Position numbers and translations under genes: made by a program | Shown here: piece by piece, positions 10,023-22,537 of the stretch | Layout: every line of letters starts with the position of its first letter | How positions within the stretch are numbered: position 1 is the stretch's first letter | NCBI RefSeq assembly: GCF_016859285.1 | Contig: NC_053402.1 | Span: 8,390,531-8,454,530 of the forward strand | Direction: 5' to 3' | DNA length: 64,000 bases | Source of the DNA: Xiphias gladius | Taxonomy: Eukaryota; Chordata; Actinopteri; Istiophoriformes; Xiphiidae | The notes under the pieces: generated by a model | Databases searched by the model: none | What the model saw: only the letters and a program-made list of their open reading frames with translations | What the model was told of the DNA's origin: nothing

Positions 10023-13000
10023 ATGTCTTTAACAAAAGTCGACAGTGTGAGCAAAGAAACATGGGACTCACACAACAAGATGATGCTGGAGCCTCTGATC
10101 ATCAATGACTCTGAGGTTTGTGTACAGTGGATGTTAAAAGTAGTTCACATCCACATACTGGAAACTGGATTCAGTAGGATCACCAATACTAACACTGCTT
10201 TCATAAATATAGCTTAAAGGACAGCTATTTATGGTTATTTTTTGCATGGGGTTGGTTTTGACATCTAAATCTGTTTAGAACTTCAACTGATGATTAATTT
10301 CACTGTTATATTTGTTATTATGCTTTTTTTGTTTTCATTAAACGGCTTGTGTAACAGATTGTTATCGTACCCCTGAATGACACAGTTTGTATATGTTTGT
10401 TTCAGGTCTTTTCCATCATAAAAAGAGAGAAGCACAGGCAGACATATGGTCTGGAGCTGATAGCATCTGAGAACTTTGCCAGCAGAGCTGTTCTGGAGGC
10501 CCTCGGTTCCTGTATGAACAACAAGTACTCTGAGGGATACCCTGGACAGAGGTAAAAGAATTCATCAAGTTTGTCAAATTATTGATACATTCCCAGTGTT
10601 TGATTACATCCTAATCAATAAACTGGGAATCGGGGGGGGGGGTGTAAAATTTATAGCTTTAATAATCAGTATGATCTGTGTGTTCAGGTACTATGGAGGT
10701 ACAGAGCATATTGATGAGCTAGAGAGACTCTGTCAGAAGAGGGCACTGGAGGCCTATGGTCTGGACTCAGAGAAATGGGGAGTCAACGTGCAGCCATACT
10801 CGGGTATCATATAATGATTTAACATCCAAAACTGAATTAATGTCTGGTGGGGAGCCTGACTGTTGTGATCAGTATTTTGCCTTTCTCACTCCTCAAACTT
10901 TTCTTCTGTTCTCCTCGCTTTTTACATTTCCTCCCATTATCTTCATCCTAGTTCCTCTCTCTGACTTGTCACACTGTTGTTGATGCTTCTCTCCAAGGTT
11001 CTCCTGCTAACTTTGCTGTCTACACGGCCGTTGTGGAGCCACACGGCAGGATCATGGGTCTGGACCTTCCTGATGGAGGTCACTTGACACATGGCTTCAT
11101 GACTGACAAGAAGAAAATCTCAGCAACGTCCATTTTCTTTGAGTCCATGCCGTATAAGGTACAAAGCAACCATATGTGCTTTGTCAAGACACACTCATTC
11201 AGGAATCTAGATACAAGTTGTTTACAAATTTCTCAAAGATGTGAACAATAACTGCACACTGTTTAAGATAAAACATACTCAAATAACTGAAATAAATTCA
11301 TGAAAATCAGGGCACAATGCTCTTATTGTGGAAAAAAAATGGTAGTAGCACAGATTGAGAATAGGTACAGTTAAAACTGGCATATTTCAATTTTAAGAAA
11401 TACTGTCTTACTTATGACATGAACTTTTCTCTTGTTTCCCATGTTACTTTACAACTTGCTATGAGCTTCACTAAATCCCCCCCCTCTCTAAATCTATATT
11501 AACTGTTGGGTTCTTGGACTGGGTATAAATTAAACCAGGAGTTCATCTAGAATACTTGAATCTATTTTAAAAAGTGGCTTTCTGAAACACATTTTTATGT
11601 TTGGAGTAGTTACTTCTTGACAGGGGGGTCCTGGACTAAGCTAAACAAGATTAATTTTGAGTATGGGCACATAGCATTGGCCTGTGGCTCCTCATGAAAG
11701 CTGGGAATTGGAATCGGAATTGGGGGAGTAAAAACATAAATTTTTGCGTTTCAGTATGAATGTTATCGGATATGTTGATTTGAAATATAATCCAGGTAGC
11801 ACTATGTTTCTTTCAAAATATGTTTAGCTAATTTAAAATGGCTTTGTATGAATGTAATTGTAGGGAGAAAAGATTCGCTTTCCACTTGGAGAAACATCAA
11901 TTATTAAACACTTCCAGAGTAGTGTTCACCCAATATTGAGTAAGTAGATAGATAAGTTGGATATCAATAGATAGTAAGTATCCAAATACTTTTTTTTTTT
12001 TTTTTTTTTGGATTAAATTTAAAAAAAATTACAAAATGGTTTTTAAAAACGTGACACTAGTTCAAATCAGTATAAGAATACATAAATAAATAAAGGAAAT
12101 GAGAGAGTAAAATGTGGGGAAAATTCAAATCCTAATGGAACAAAGATGTTTTTATTTAAAGGGATTTCAGGTTGATTCCGTCTAATGGTCTTATATCCAA
12201 AGTACAATTCTTTAAATATTTAGCGTTGTGCTTATGTTGTGTGATGTAGCTTTTAGGGTGTATTTATCTTGACACGGTTTACTGTTTCTAGGTGAATCCA
12301 GAAACTGGCTACATTGACTATGACAGACTGCAAGAATGTGCACGGCTGTTCCACCCCAAACTCATCATTGCAGGTCCTTTAATGTGTGCGCACACACATA
12401 GTTTACATTAAAACAAATGATTTCCTTTAGAAATAAGAAGGTGTTATTTATCCAAAGAAGTTAAAAACATCATATTCATCTCTTCATCATCTCCAGGAAC
12501 AAGCTGCTATTCCCGCAACCTTGACTACGCCCGCATGAAGCAGATTGCTAATGAGAATGGTGCATATCTGATGGGAGACATGGCTCACATCAGCGGCTTG
12601 GTGGCAGCTGGTGTGGTGCCTTCACCCTTTGACTACTGTGACATTGTTTCCACAACAACACACAAGACGCTGCGTGGCTGCCGTGCTGGACTTATCTTTT
12701 ACAGGAAAGGTAGAAATGGAATATGACGCTTTTGACCAAACAAACAAAAACCACTCATCTTTTTTGTTTTGTCATCAATACTTTATTTTTCGTTTTGTAT
12801 TGGTACCCTGTCATCTATCTAATTTTCCATTTTTCTTGCCTCTGTCTGGCTTTCCCTCCTCTAGGTGTGCGCAGTGTGGATGCCAAGGGGAATGAGACTT
12901 TTTACAACTTTGAGTCTTTGATCAATCAGGCTGTATTTCCTGGGCTGCAGGGAGGACCACACAACCACGCCATTGCAGGTGACCCTCCATCATCATTTTT

Positions 13001-13983
13001 CTCCCTTTGACTTTGTTTATCAGTTTAATATCAACAGCCAACAATTTATGTCAGTATCTATCTTATGTGTGTCTGTGGCTGGCTGTCCTCAGGTGTTGCC
13101 GTAGCTCTCAAACAAGCCATGACACCAGAGTTCAAGGCCTACCAGATACAGGTTCTTGCTAACTGTAAAGCTCTGTCCAGTGCCCTTATTGACCACGGCT
13201 ACAAGATTGTCACTGGTAAGAGACACAGTGCCTCTCTGCAAACATAAATTTAATTAAAACTTATCTTCTTTGTCAATTGCCATTATATATTGCATTCACC
13301 ATGGAGAAAAAAATGAGAAAAATAGCAATGAAATTTGCCGTTATTTTTCACCTTAATCCAAAGCATGTGGAGATTATGATGTCACTAGATAATGTAAATT
13401 GCATAATAATTAGTATAGCATTTTACATGGGCATCTTAAGTCCATTGTTTGATGTTTCTCCAGGAGTCTACAAGGCCCAGGTTAGACTGATCACATTAAC
13501 ACTAATTGTTTAAAAAAAAAAAAAAAAAAAAATCCTTTTAAATAGTGAGATAATTTTCCTCCTAATTTTCATCATAATTATGAGGCCTTGGTTGACCTTC
13601 TTATAATTACAAGATGCAATGTTGTTATTATGATGCATTGAAATCATCATCATAATAATAATAATTACAAATAATTTTTTTCTCTGATAAACTCAATCTG
13701 CTTTTTTTAGCCTTGAAACAACCATATATAACGATATATAATTTTAAAAGCATGCTTAATGATGCTTGTGTTTTCTTTTACTAATAGTATAGTTGAAAAG
13801 TGGTTTGTGAAAGCAGTTTTCAGCTTTAAGGTCTATGTAATGTATTTCTGTCTCTTCCTGTGTAGGCGGCTCTGACAACCATCTGATCCTGCTGAACCTG
13901 CGCAGCAAGGGAACTGATGGAGGACGAGCTGAGAAGGTTCTGGAAGCCTGTGCCATTGCTTGTAATAAGAATACCTGTCCAGG

Positions 13984-14071
<88 letters not shown>

Positions 14072-14688
14072 CTTAGCACTTATATGCAATGGACTCTTCT
14101 GAAAACTAATCTTTATTTTTTCTCGGGGAATCTAGCTAAAATGTAGCTGTTCTTAATCATTTTACATGTCTTTTTCCCTGCAATGTGCAATTGCTAATTT
14201 TTCACATATGTCTGTCTGCATAGGGGATAAGAGTGCTTTGCGCCCTAGTGGTCTGAGGTTTGGCTCTCCAGCTCTGACCTCCAGAGGCTTGGTACAGGAG
14301 GACTTCAGGAAGGTGGCTGAGTTCATTCACAGAGGTAAATTTTTAAAGATCCCCCTTTAATTGGGGGGGGGGGGGTAGCCTCTTCCAAATATTCTCTGAG
14401 AGATGTTTGAACTGTGGATTAAAGAAACAACCACCAAACGAAAATGACGACGAAAAAACAAAATATTGATTTTGCAGAAATGAAATTTCAGTCCCCACTC
14501 TCCTTTCCCCTGTAGGTATTGAGCTGACCTTGGAGGTGCAGATAAGTCTAGATCCCAAGGCCACTTTGAAGGAGTACATTCAGGCATTTTCCCAGGGAGA
14601 GAAGTTCCAGCAGCGGGTAGCAGAGATCAGGGCCGAAGTGGAGGCTTTTGCTGGTCAGTTCATCATGCCTGGCCTACCTGAGCTGTAG
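10023..14688 (+). CDS. shmt1: serine hydroxymethyltransferase, cytosolic
   Basis: Eleven coding exons: 10023-10115, 10406-10551, 10688-10803, 10998-11158, 12292-12373, 12497-12709, 12865-12978, 13093-13215, 13866-13982, 14224-14334 and 14516-14688. They total 1449 nt, or 482 aa, against 483 for human SHMT1; all phases agree. The enzyme is PLP-dependent and interconverts serine plus tetrahydrofolate with glycine plus 5,10-methylene-THF. Family blocks in order: [75 protein letters not shown], and the active-site [13 protein letters not shown] with Lys256 (human Lys257) for the Schiff base. Then [16 protein letters not shown] and [19 protein letters not shown]. There is no mitochondrial presequence, and the N terminus [20 protein letters not shown] is short, favouring the cytosolic over the SHMT2 form. 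The start context (caaccATG) is good. Confidence 0.97.
13986..14069 (+). repeat. (GT)42 microsatellite abutting an shmt1 splice donor
   Basis: An uninterrupted GT array of 84 bp begins three bases after the exon 9 donor (exon end 13982, donor gta). It lies inside the short intron before exon 10. Confidence 0.95.
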
Positions 14689-15034
14689 AGGGCGGCAATT
14701 TCGGCTGCTGGACCGATGATTATAACCAGCATTCGCAGTTATGATGGTGTGTTTTGTGTGTATATTTGTTTTGAGTGTTAAATTTTTCACTTCTCAAATC
14801 AAGATGGATACACACCAAAGCTTGGAACAGACTTGTCTTAATTATTCAGTATTGTTACAGTGCCTTTGCTGTTGTAGATGTTTTGTTTTGTTTTTTTCTT
14901 TCCCTGCTGTAACTTCAGTCTTGGATATCATAATTACATCTAAGCTTTAATCTTGTCAGAAATCTCCATTTCTTTTGTACTACATTTAAAATTCCAAACT
15001 TTTCTAGCAGACAGTACATATAAATTTGATAAAT

Positions 15035-15040
15035 AATAAA
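15035..15040 (+). terminator. shmt1 poly(A) signal
   Basis: An AATAAA lies 347 bases past the shmt1 stop codon. Another AATAAA occurs at about 15074. The cleavage site is not determined. Confidence 0.5.
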
Positions 15041-15209
15041 ACCACTATTTCTACATCTAATTTAAGTTACCATAATAAATGGAATAATAGTCTCTGTGCT
15101 TGATCCTTCAGCTTGACTGCAAACTGCAGACACTTTTTAAACCAAAGCCTCATCAAAATTTATGTTGTGTCTTGGACTGAAATATTAACAAACTGTCATG
15201 AAGGGATTC

Positions 15210-15500
15210 AGTTTGAGGCTACTGGATGAAAGTAGAAAACATACTTATTCTCTCCTGAATATGTGGACCAAATTTCAGGCCAATCCATCCAATAGTTGTT
15301 AAGACATCAGTCAATACCACAAACCACCGGAGGAAAAGTTGGGGGATCATCAAAGCCAGTAGGGTTCATCCTCTGGGGAACACAAAATCTTATGGTAATC
15401 CATCAAGTAATAGTTGAGATATTTTAAGTCTGAACCAAAGTGGTGGACTGGCAAACCCAACATTTCCATATGCAGAGCCATGCCGCAAGCAGGGCTAGTA
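15210..15500 (-). repeat. dispersed repeat family D, minus-oriented copy
   Basis: Read on the minus strand, this segment contains CAACTATTGGATGGATTG and a GATCCCCCAACTTTTCCTCC block. Both match the plus-strand copy at 32725-32890. The tail contains ACCAAAGTGGTGGACTGGC, a phrase common in teleost repeats. Confidence 0.6.
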
Positions 15501-17164
15501 ATTGAAAACGTACTCAAACATATGAGTGCCAGTCAAGTTAGAAAGAAAGAGGTGATGGGCACAACGGTCAGCCTCGGTAATCTGTGTTAGTGGGTATTCA
15601 GAACAAAGCAGTCCAGTAACAATAATGGCAGGATCACTAGCTGAAATGCATTTCTCTGTACAGTTGCACTCTGAAGTGTTATATGAGAAAAACTGTTAGA
15701 AAATCATGTCTATCAGAAACACTATTTCTTCACACTCTGATCCACTGATGATCAATAAAAGGATCTCCTGGACCTGACATTATCTATTCAAATCAGATGC
15801 TTCAGTAGGTAAAACCGTCAGCGAATGCTATTATATTAAAAACATTGTAATGAGATGGAAGAATAAGTAATTTGTTATCTTGACAAAACTACATTTTGTT
15901 TTCATTTAAAATTGAGATATTTATCAAGTTATGTAAAAAAAACAAACACCTGTTGTTTGCCAAAGGAATAGTTAGCTCGTAAACTATCGAGATGACTGGA
16001 TAAGATAAAATTATTGCAATCATGGCCGTTCTCTGCTTCCATAGAATTATTTCATGGTCTGATTTATTTATTTATGTAATATTGAGCACTTTGGGGCTCC
16101 ACAGTTTTCGTCCACTATGGAGGCTAATTACGGTGTGTTAGTCAAATTTTATGATCTTTTGCTGAATTTCGCTGAATTGCCGGCCCAGAAGAGTTTCTTA
16201 TGTATAATATATACTGTACATAAAATGATAATTATTGTATTATTCAGGACACAAACAGTATACATACATCTATAGTAACATACTGTATTGAATGTAACAA
16301 AGCTCAATACTTTTAATCTTTTAAAATTGATTGTTTTCTCATTCAGTCAAAACTGCATCTCTTTCTTGACAGGGTTGATTTCTTAGCAAAGAATTGGTGA
16401 AAGATTACTCTGTGTGTGTTTGAGAGAGAGAGAGGAGCTTCCCAAACCCACTAGCACAGAAGAAACACATGGTGACAACCTCTTCTGTGCAGGTCGGGTC
16501 AGGATGCTCCTCATCCTCTTGACTGGTAACTGAAGACGGTGATGTTGGGCCTGGAGGGGCTGAGAGGTTGTAATGGTCCTCACTGGGTCCTTCAAACTAT
16601 GTTTGGTCCCTAGAAGGACATATGCTGCTGAAAGTGGTTCAGTGCTCTGCTGGTTGACTCAGCATGTCAGACAGCTCTGCTCTGTCAGATCTGCAATCCA
16701 ATGATAGATTATTAAGAAACAGCACTAACACTACTGAAGTAATAAGTAATATGAAGACTTGCAGGAGACAGTTGTTAATGTGGCCATTAAGCATTAATTT
16801 GCCATTGGTAAGAGTCTACATCTACACCTTCGAAAGAAAAAATACATCAAAGAATAACAGTGGGTAAGAGAAATCATCTCTGAGGCATTGAATAAGCAAA
16901 ATTAAAATTTGCAGGTTAACATTAATAATCGTTAACTTACCTCAGCATGGATATCTTGAACTTGGTAAAAAAAATCAAAGAATAACAGAAAACAGGGTAA
17001 AATAGTTGTTGAATGATTGAATAAATGGAGTTGCATAGTTAATTTATAAACAGGTATATTGTATGTAAGATACTTTACACAGTTTTTATGTCTTTATTTA
17101 ACGGGATATAATAGGTAATTTTCTTTGTATGTCAGACACCCATACTGACCTTTTCTCTCACATT

Positions 17165-17690
17165 ATGTCATGAGCAGTGGCTCATGTGGTAGAACATTTC
17201 CTATTACTTGCACGGTGTTTTTTTTTTCAACCCCTGGCTCCTCTTTCAGCAACAACCCCACTAAACCCCAGGCTAGCATACATGGGCTTGATGGGATATT
17301 GTAAGTCCTGGCAAGTCAGACCGGGACAGGGTCCTCCCTGTAGTACCACTGTAGGGAGGCATTGAAGTATTTCAAGCAGCAGTGCTCAGCATTGTTGTCT
17401 CACCGCAAGAAGGTTCTGGTCTTGCATGTATTCCTTGGGCCTGTCTGGGTTTTCTTGCAGGGTCTGAGTTCAAAGGTATCCGAAGACTCACAGGTTAGGT
17501 TGGTCACTCCAAATTGCCCATAGGGAAGGATGTGATTTGTTTTCTGTCTCTATGTATCAGCCCTGTGACTGAGTGGCGTGCCTCCAGGGTGTACCAGCCC
17601 AGTGTCACCTTGGATCAGCTGCAACCCCCAAAAGACCCTTGAAAGGGAAAGCAGAATAGTTATAGCTGGATTGATGGATGGAATGTCTCA
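17165..17690. repeat. degenerate composite teleost repeat (SINE-like)
   Basis: A tRNA A-box-like GTGGCTCATGTGGTAGAAC starts the region. It is followed near 17380 by CAGCATTGTTGTCTCACC and AAGAAGGTTCTGG. Later come GGTTGGTCACTCCAAATTGC, TCTATGTATCAGCCCTGTGA and CAGGGTGTACCAGCCCAGTG, ending in GATGGATGGA. These phrases are hallmarks of very abundant fish repeats. The copy is old and has no coding capacity. Confidence 0.6.
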
Positions 17691-17934
17691 ATTTGCTCTG
17701 TTCAATACAAATGAGCGGCAATAAAGTGTGATCTCACCTAGATCAGGGAAAGAGGGGACCCTAGATTGTTAGCTGTGAGAGGTACATTGTAAAGTGCTTT
17801 GGATGAAAGTGCTATACAAATGCATTTAGGTATCTTATCCATCATTATGAAAGGGAATTATTATTAAGAAGAAAAAGGAATATAAAAAGTCAGATGTTAA
17901 AAAGGTGGTGGAAGATGTTGCCTAAGTCATTGCC

Positions 17935-18270
17935 AACCCTGCCAGATGCATAGGAAGGCTACCTGTAGCTTTGCCAGCCCTCCAGATTACAATGGGACAA
18001 TCTAGCTACCAGATATGTACAAATAGGCCCAGATGCAAGATGCTACTAACGGCTTTGACAGCCTCGCCAGACATGAAGTCTACCTGGGGCTTTACCCAGC
18101 CAGACGCAAAGCCAACCCTCAAGGTTTCAGAGATGATCCAGCTTCCAGATACAAATGGGCCCTGGTGCAAGACAGTACCAAGGGAACTATCAACCTTGCC
18201 AGACGTGAAGACTACTTGCATCACCAGCTCTGCCAAATGGAAAGTTTTTAAGGTTTTCCAAACCTGCAGC
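17935..18270. repeat. imperfect ~132-bp tandem duplication
   Basis: Two diverged units align with an offset of about 131-136 bp. GCCAGACATGAAG at 18066 recurs as GCCAGACGTGAAG at 18198, TGCAAGA at 18034 recurs at 18165, and CCAGATAT at 18009 recurs as CCAGATAC at 18145. A weaker partial unit precedes them. The region is open in frames on both strands, but the encoded peptides look like nothing known. Confidence 0.6.
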
Positions 18271-18560
18271 AAACAGGGTTGTTAGACTCTAATGAGAGTG
18301 ACTTTCATCAGCCCATCCTGGGGTTCCAAAAGGAACAAAAGGCAAGCACTCCTGCATGTGAACAATGAGGAGCAAATTACTAATTTTAGGGCATGGTTTA
18401 CTAAATTTTGTGAACAAATTAGTTTTTTTTCTCTTCATCACACCTCCTGGGCTCCATACATTTATTCTGCTATGTAATCAATTTTTTTTTACAATGTTAA
18501 TTTCTCCACAAAATGTTATTGAGAAACTGATTTAAACCAGTAGAAAGAGCATATCTGGTG

Positions 18561-18928
18561 TGAGTTAACCAAACCCCTCGGTGATCGTTTAGTCGAGTCT
18601 TTTGTCGGGTCAGAGTTCAGTCTGCGCGCCTCACAGCGACTGTTGAGGACAAGGAACAGTTCCATGACAAACAAAAAGTTACACACCGACCAGTGTCTAG
18701 GGTGTTTATCTAAAACAGCACCTTAAAACTACAAAAGAAAAGCAGCTGTTGTAGTTTCTCGTTGGGGAGCTCGTTGATTGTTGTTAGAGTATCGGTTAGC
18801 TCGGCTAGCCTCGTTAGCCACTTTAGCTGGCTGATGAAGAAGTCACTAGCTAACTAGCTCAACTTAAAGCTAGCTAACAGAAACGGGCATTTCTCTGACA
18901 GCCGCGCGGCAAACAAACGCATGCAGAT
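18561..18928 (+). promoter_or_regulatory. cpsf4: cpsf4 promoter / 5' UTR
   Basis: The base composition becomes more CpG-rich just before the cpsf4 start codon (GTCTGCGCGCCTC near 18620, GCCGCGCGGC at 18901). An out-of-frame ATG lies only 8 nt upstream of the chosen start. The transcription start is not defined. Confidence 0.45.
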
Positions 18929-21900
18929 ATGCAGGAGCTACTGGCAAACGTGGATCACATCAAGTTCGACTTGGAGATCGCTGTGGAGCAGCAGCTGGGA
19001 GCACAGCCTCTGCCTTTCCCCGGCATGGACAGTAAGTGCTTGGGTGCTAGCTGGTACATAGCCGCTGTAGGTAAATTATAGCGGCTGTGACTCTGTTCGT
19101 GTCAGATTGGTGTGCCCCCAGTCTCTTGCCATTATTAAGGTTGTAACAATGTGTCTTTCTGCAGAATCCGGCTCAGCTGTGTGTGAGTTCTTCATGAGAG
19201 CAGCTTGTCTGAAAGGTAAAAACAAAACATGACAACATTTCAGCAGCTGTGGGAATCTTAGATCTGCATGAAGCTGTGCTGCAAATGATGCAGTCACCCA
19301 TAATGAGAATAACTAAATACATGTGACTGACAGTGAGAGATCAGTGCCATGGGAAATGACTTTAAAGGGATATTCCAACAATTTAGTGTTTCACTTCCAT
19401 AAAGGTGGGGGACTCACAAGATATAGATTTTTTTTTTTTTTTTTTTTTTAATGGTCAAAACTGAGCCAGAGAAGGCACTTTTAGTCACTAGTGTGAGTCA
19501 AGCTTGAAAAACCCGGGACCATAAGTTTAAGTTTAAACTTCTCATAATGCAACCAGTACCATCTTTTCATAAGAGCCTTCCTGCCAGGTAAACACACATG
19601 TCAGGGGCCACTATCCTTTTCCAATCAAGTAGCACTTCTCATGATTAAATAATAGCTCAGGACGGAGAAATAAAAGGCGAGTTTACTTCAATGATGTGTC
19701 GGAGGTGTGCGTCCAACCTACTCGTAGTTGCTGTTTCTTTTAACATTCCTCCATTCACTATTTAGAAACTGACCTACAGGAGAAAAAAGCACTTAAAATG
19801 TCCATTTGTTGTGTAAACCAAGGTATATTGAAAAATAATGGTTGTAAATAACCTTAGTGATCAGTCAGATGCATTTCCTGTGGCTGCCTCTAAATAAAAT
19901 CCTCTATCTAATGTTAGTGGGAAAGCTTTTACTATGAAAAAAGGGCAGCAGGAAGTGACGACTTTAAATAAGTAGTAACTGAAGACCATAGAAAATAGAA
20001 AATACTTAACTCTCTTGTAACCTGGTGTTGGATTTGAGCGACACACTTTTTTTTTTTTTTTTTTTTTTTTAAGATCAGCAATTGGCAAGACTGCCCAGTT
20101 AGTATGAATTAGGAAACTTGTGCAGTTGTTTCTTGATGGTTATTTCTTTCCATTCTCAGGGGGGATGTGTCCATTCCGTCACATTAGTGGAGAGAAGACG
20201 GTGGTGTGTAAGCACTGGCTCCGAGGTCTGTGTAAGAAGGGAGACCAGTGCGAGTTTCTCCATGAATACGACATGACCAAGATGCCTGAATGCTACTTCT
20301 ACTCAAAGTTTGGTTCGTTGACTTTCTCAAAATCGCACAGATGAGTTCAATGTTTGTGTTTGCCTTCTGACTGTTGATAAGCAGCATCCAGTTGCTATAA
20401 TGTCTCCTTTCTGCTGTGCTGGTTAATAATTTGAGCCTGTTTGTCTCTGTTTTCATTTGTGTGATGACCCTCGCAGGTGAGTGTAGCAACAAGGAATGTC
20501 CATTCCTGCACATCGATCCAGAGTCAAAGATCAAAGACTGTCCTTGGTATGACCGAGGCTTCTGCAAACACGGTAGGTCCCGGAACGCTGTATTTATACG
20601 CACAGTCTACCCCTGCTGGTTTGAACTTCTTCATCAGCAGCAAAACAACCTCTCTACTTTCTCTCAACCATCTATGTTTTCGTGTTTCTGTTCCGGGCTT
20701 TCTGTCCATCTTCCTTTCTCAGGTCCCGACTGCAGACACAGACACACGAGAAGGGTGATCTGTGTGAATTACCTGGTGGGCTTCTGTCCAGAAGGAAAAT
20801 CCTGTAAATTTATGCAGTATGTTATCCTTTTTATTTGATTCCTACATGATACTTCTCTTTTTAGCCTAAGAACAGTTTACGATGAATTATGTCATCCAGT
20901 GAAATATTAATAATACAAGATAGAGTAAGCAATAAAATCTAAATAATTGGAGACTTCACCCTACACTTACATAGATTTAATGGTGAGATTTTCTTCTGCA
21001 GCCCTCGTTTTGAATTGCCAATGGGAGCTTCTGAACAGCCTCCTCTACCACAGCAAACCCAGAACCAGACAAAGGTGAGAGGATACACTAAACACACAAA
21101 CACCCACTACACACATCTGGTTGTATATTATTTGTATTGTCTGCGCAGATTTATCTAATTCTTTCAGGTAGCACAGTGTCTGGTCGAAATGAAACGACCC
21201 ACTTGACAGTTGTCACGTTGGGAACTGCTGAAGCTTTTACCTCAGCGCACTGCTGCGTGTTATTTACCCACTACTTTGTGGCTGAACAGTTTTTCTTTAC
21301 TTGTGTCCTGCTGCAGCCTGTGCCTACCATCGGCCGTTCGTCGCTCTCTCTAATCCAGTTGACCAACTCCAGTCCCGGCCAGCGGCCGCAGAACAATACA
21401 GCAATGGGTGCTGCTCAGCAAAATAACCTGACCACCAACAGAGGGCCTCGTCCACTGGACCAGGTCACCTGCTACAAGGTGAGTCTTCTGAACATTTGTC
21501 TGTTAATGTGGCCTTGTGTGCTCAAAATATGGTTTTGACACCAGTCTCTCACTGTATAAAATATCAAGGCTGGTTAGCTACCTTAAAGCTGCGGTTTGAC
21601 ATTTTGGTAAATAGATTTATTTGTTCTATGGCTCGGAGTTAGATGGGAAAATTGATATCACTCATATCTGTTGAGTAAACATGAAGTTACCGCCAGCAGC
21701 CATTTTCACAGGAAGTTACATGCAGGACTCTTTCTAAGGATGGGAACAGTGACTTCCTAGAGTCTCTGCTGGTTGCTTGGCAACTGGCGGCCAGGAAATA
21801 GTCAGACACATAACCCAAGGTAAAATATTGAATCGTAATTTTTATACTTAGGTTTTTCTACAGAAAAATTGAGGTATAGCACATATACAGCTTAATACAA

Positions 21901-22537
21901 ACTGAAGTTTGCTTCTTCAACTTAACATAAAATGACTCGTTATTAATAATTTTATTTTTTTTAAAAGGTGTGAATTTTTAAAAGGTATGAAATGTATGTA
22001 TTTGGGGTAAAAAGAATTGGATAAAAATTAGATCTTTTTACTATTTACTGAAGACTGCTGCACAATCAGTAAATTAGTTTTTCTTTTTCCATTTTTTTCT
22101 TTACTTTCTATTCCTAGAAAAATATTTTGGGTTATTTTGCTGTCATCTACTCTATCCGATGCAATATGGTGAAAACGGAAAATTAGCCTACTAGTCTAAT
22201 TTGGCATTATATGGGGGATCAACAAGTGGTCAATTGACAGAAAACTACATTTTTAAATTCAGTTCCAAACTTTTGCTTGGTACATCTTCACAAATGTGAA
22301 CATTTGCTCCTTTTCTTTGTAATGCACCAACAAGCTTGAACATCCAATAATTATTTGTAACTAATATACAAGCACTCACTCCATCTTTTCTGTGTGACGT
22401 CCAGATGTCTTATCTTTTAATAAGGAGCCATTTATATCTTCATCCTTTTGTCTTCCCTGTGTCTGCAGTGTGGTGAGAAGGGCCACTATGCCAACAAATG
22501 CACTAAAGGCCATCTTGCCTTCCTGAGCGGACAGTAA
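18929..22537 (+). CDS. cpsf4: cleavage and polyadenylation specificity factor subunit 4 (CPSF30)
   Basis: Eight coding exons: 18929-19031, 19165-19215, 20160-20312, 20477-20572, 20723-20816, 21002-21074, 21317-21478 and 22469-22537. They total 801 nt, or 266 aa, near the 269 aa recalled for human CPSF4. The start MQELLANVDHIKFDLEIAVE matches the family. Five CCCH zinc fingers follow, such as CEFFMRAACLKGGMCPFRH, CKHWLRGLCKKGDQCEFLH and CPWYDRGFCKHGPDCRHRH. After a Gln/Pro/Ser-rich linker comes a CCHC zinc knuckle, CGEKGHYANKC, and the end KGHLAFLSGQ. In the nucleus CPSF30 recognises the AAUAAA signal with WDR33 during pre-mRNA 3'-end cleavage. The first ATG at 18921 is out of frame, so 18929 is taken as the start. 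Phases agree at every junction. Confidence 0.97.
19365..19765. repeat. probable dispersed repeat in cpsf4 intron 2
   Basis: A block starting TTTAAAGGGATATTCCAAC and including GTGGGGGACTCACAAGATAT and CAGGGGCCACTATCC resembles a fish repeat I recall. It contains a T-run at about 19429-19450. No second copy was found in this window, so the call is tentative. Confidence 0.35.
21585..21795. repeat. dispersed repeat family B, partial copy
   Basis: This lies in cpsf4 intron 7. It contains AAGCTGCGGTTTGACATTTT and the GAGTCTCTGCTGG...TGGCAAC block that recurs around 29290-29330. It shares the family with 37443-37845. Confidence 0.45.

Larger units (their letters stand above)
14689..18560. other. 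intergenic, shmt1 3' UTR to cpsf4 promoter
   Basis: The shmt1 3' UTR probably ends near the AATAAA at 15035-15040. Beyond it are a family D repeat (15210-15500), AT-rich sequence, a degenerate teleost repeat (17165-17690) and an imperfect tandem duplication (17935-18270). No further gene is supported. Confidence 0.6.

Noticed and set aside
13756-14102. His-Thr and Cys-Val rich open frames at CA/GT tracts, here and at 28.4, 29.9, 31.1, 34.2 and 51.0 kb
   Set aside because: These are translations of dinucleotide microsatellites.
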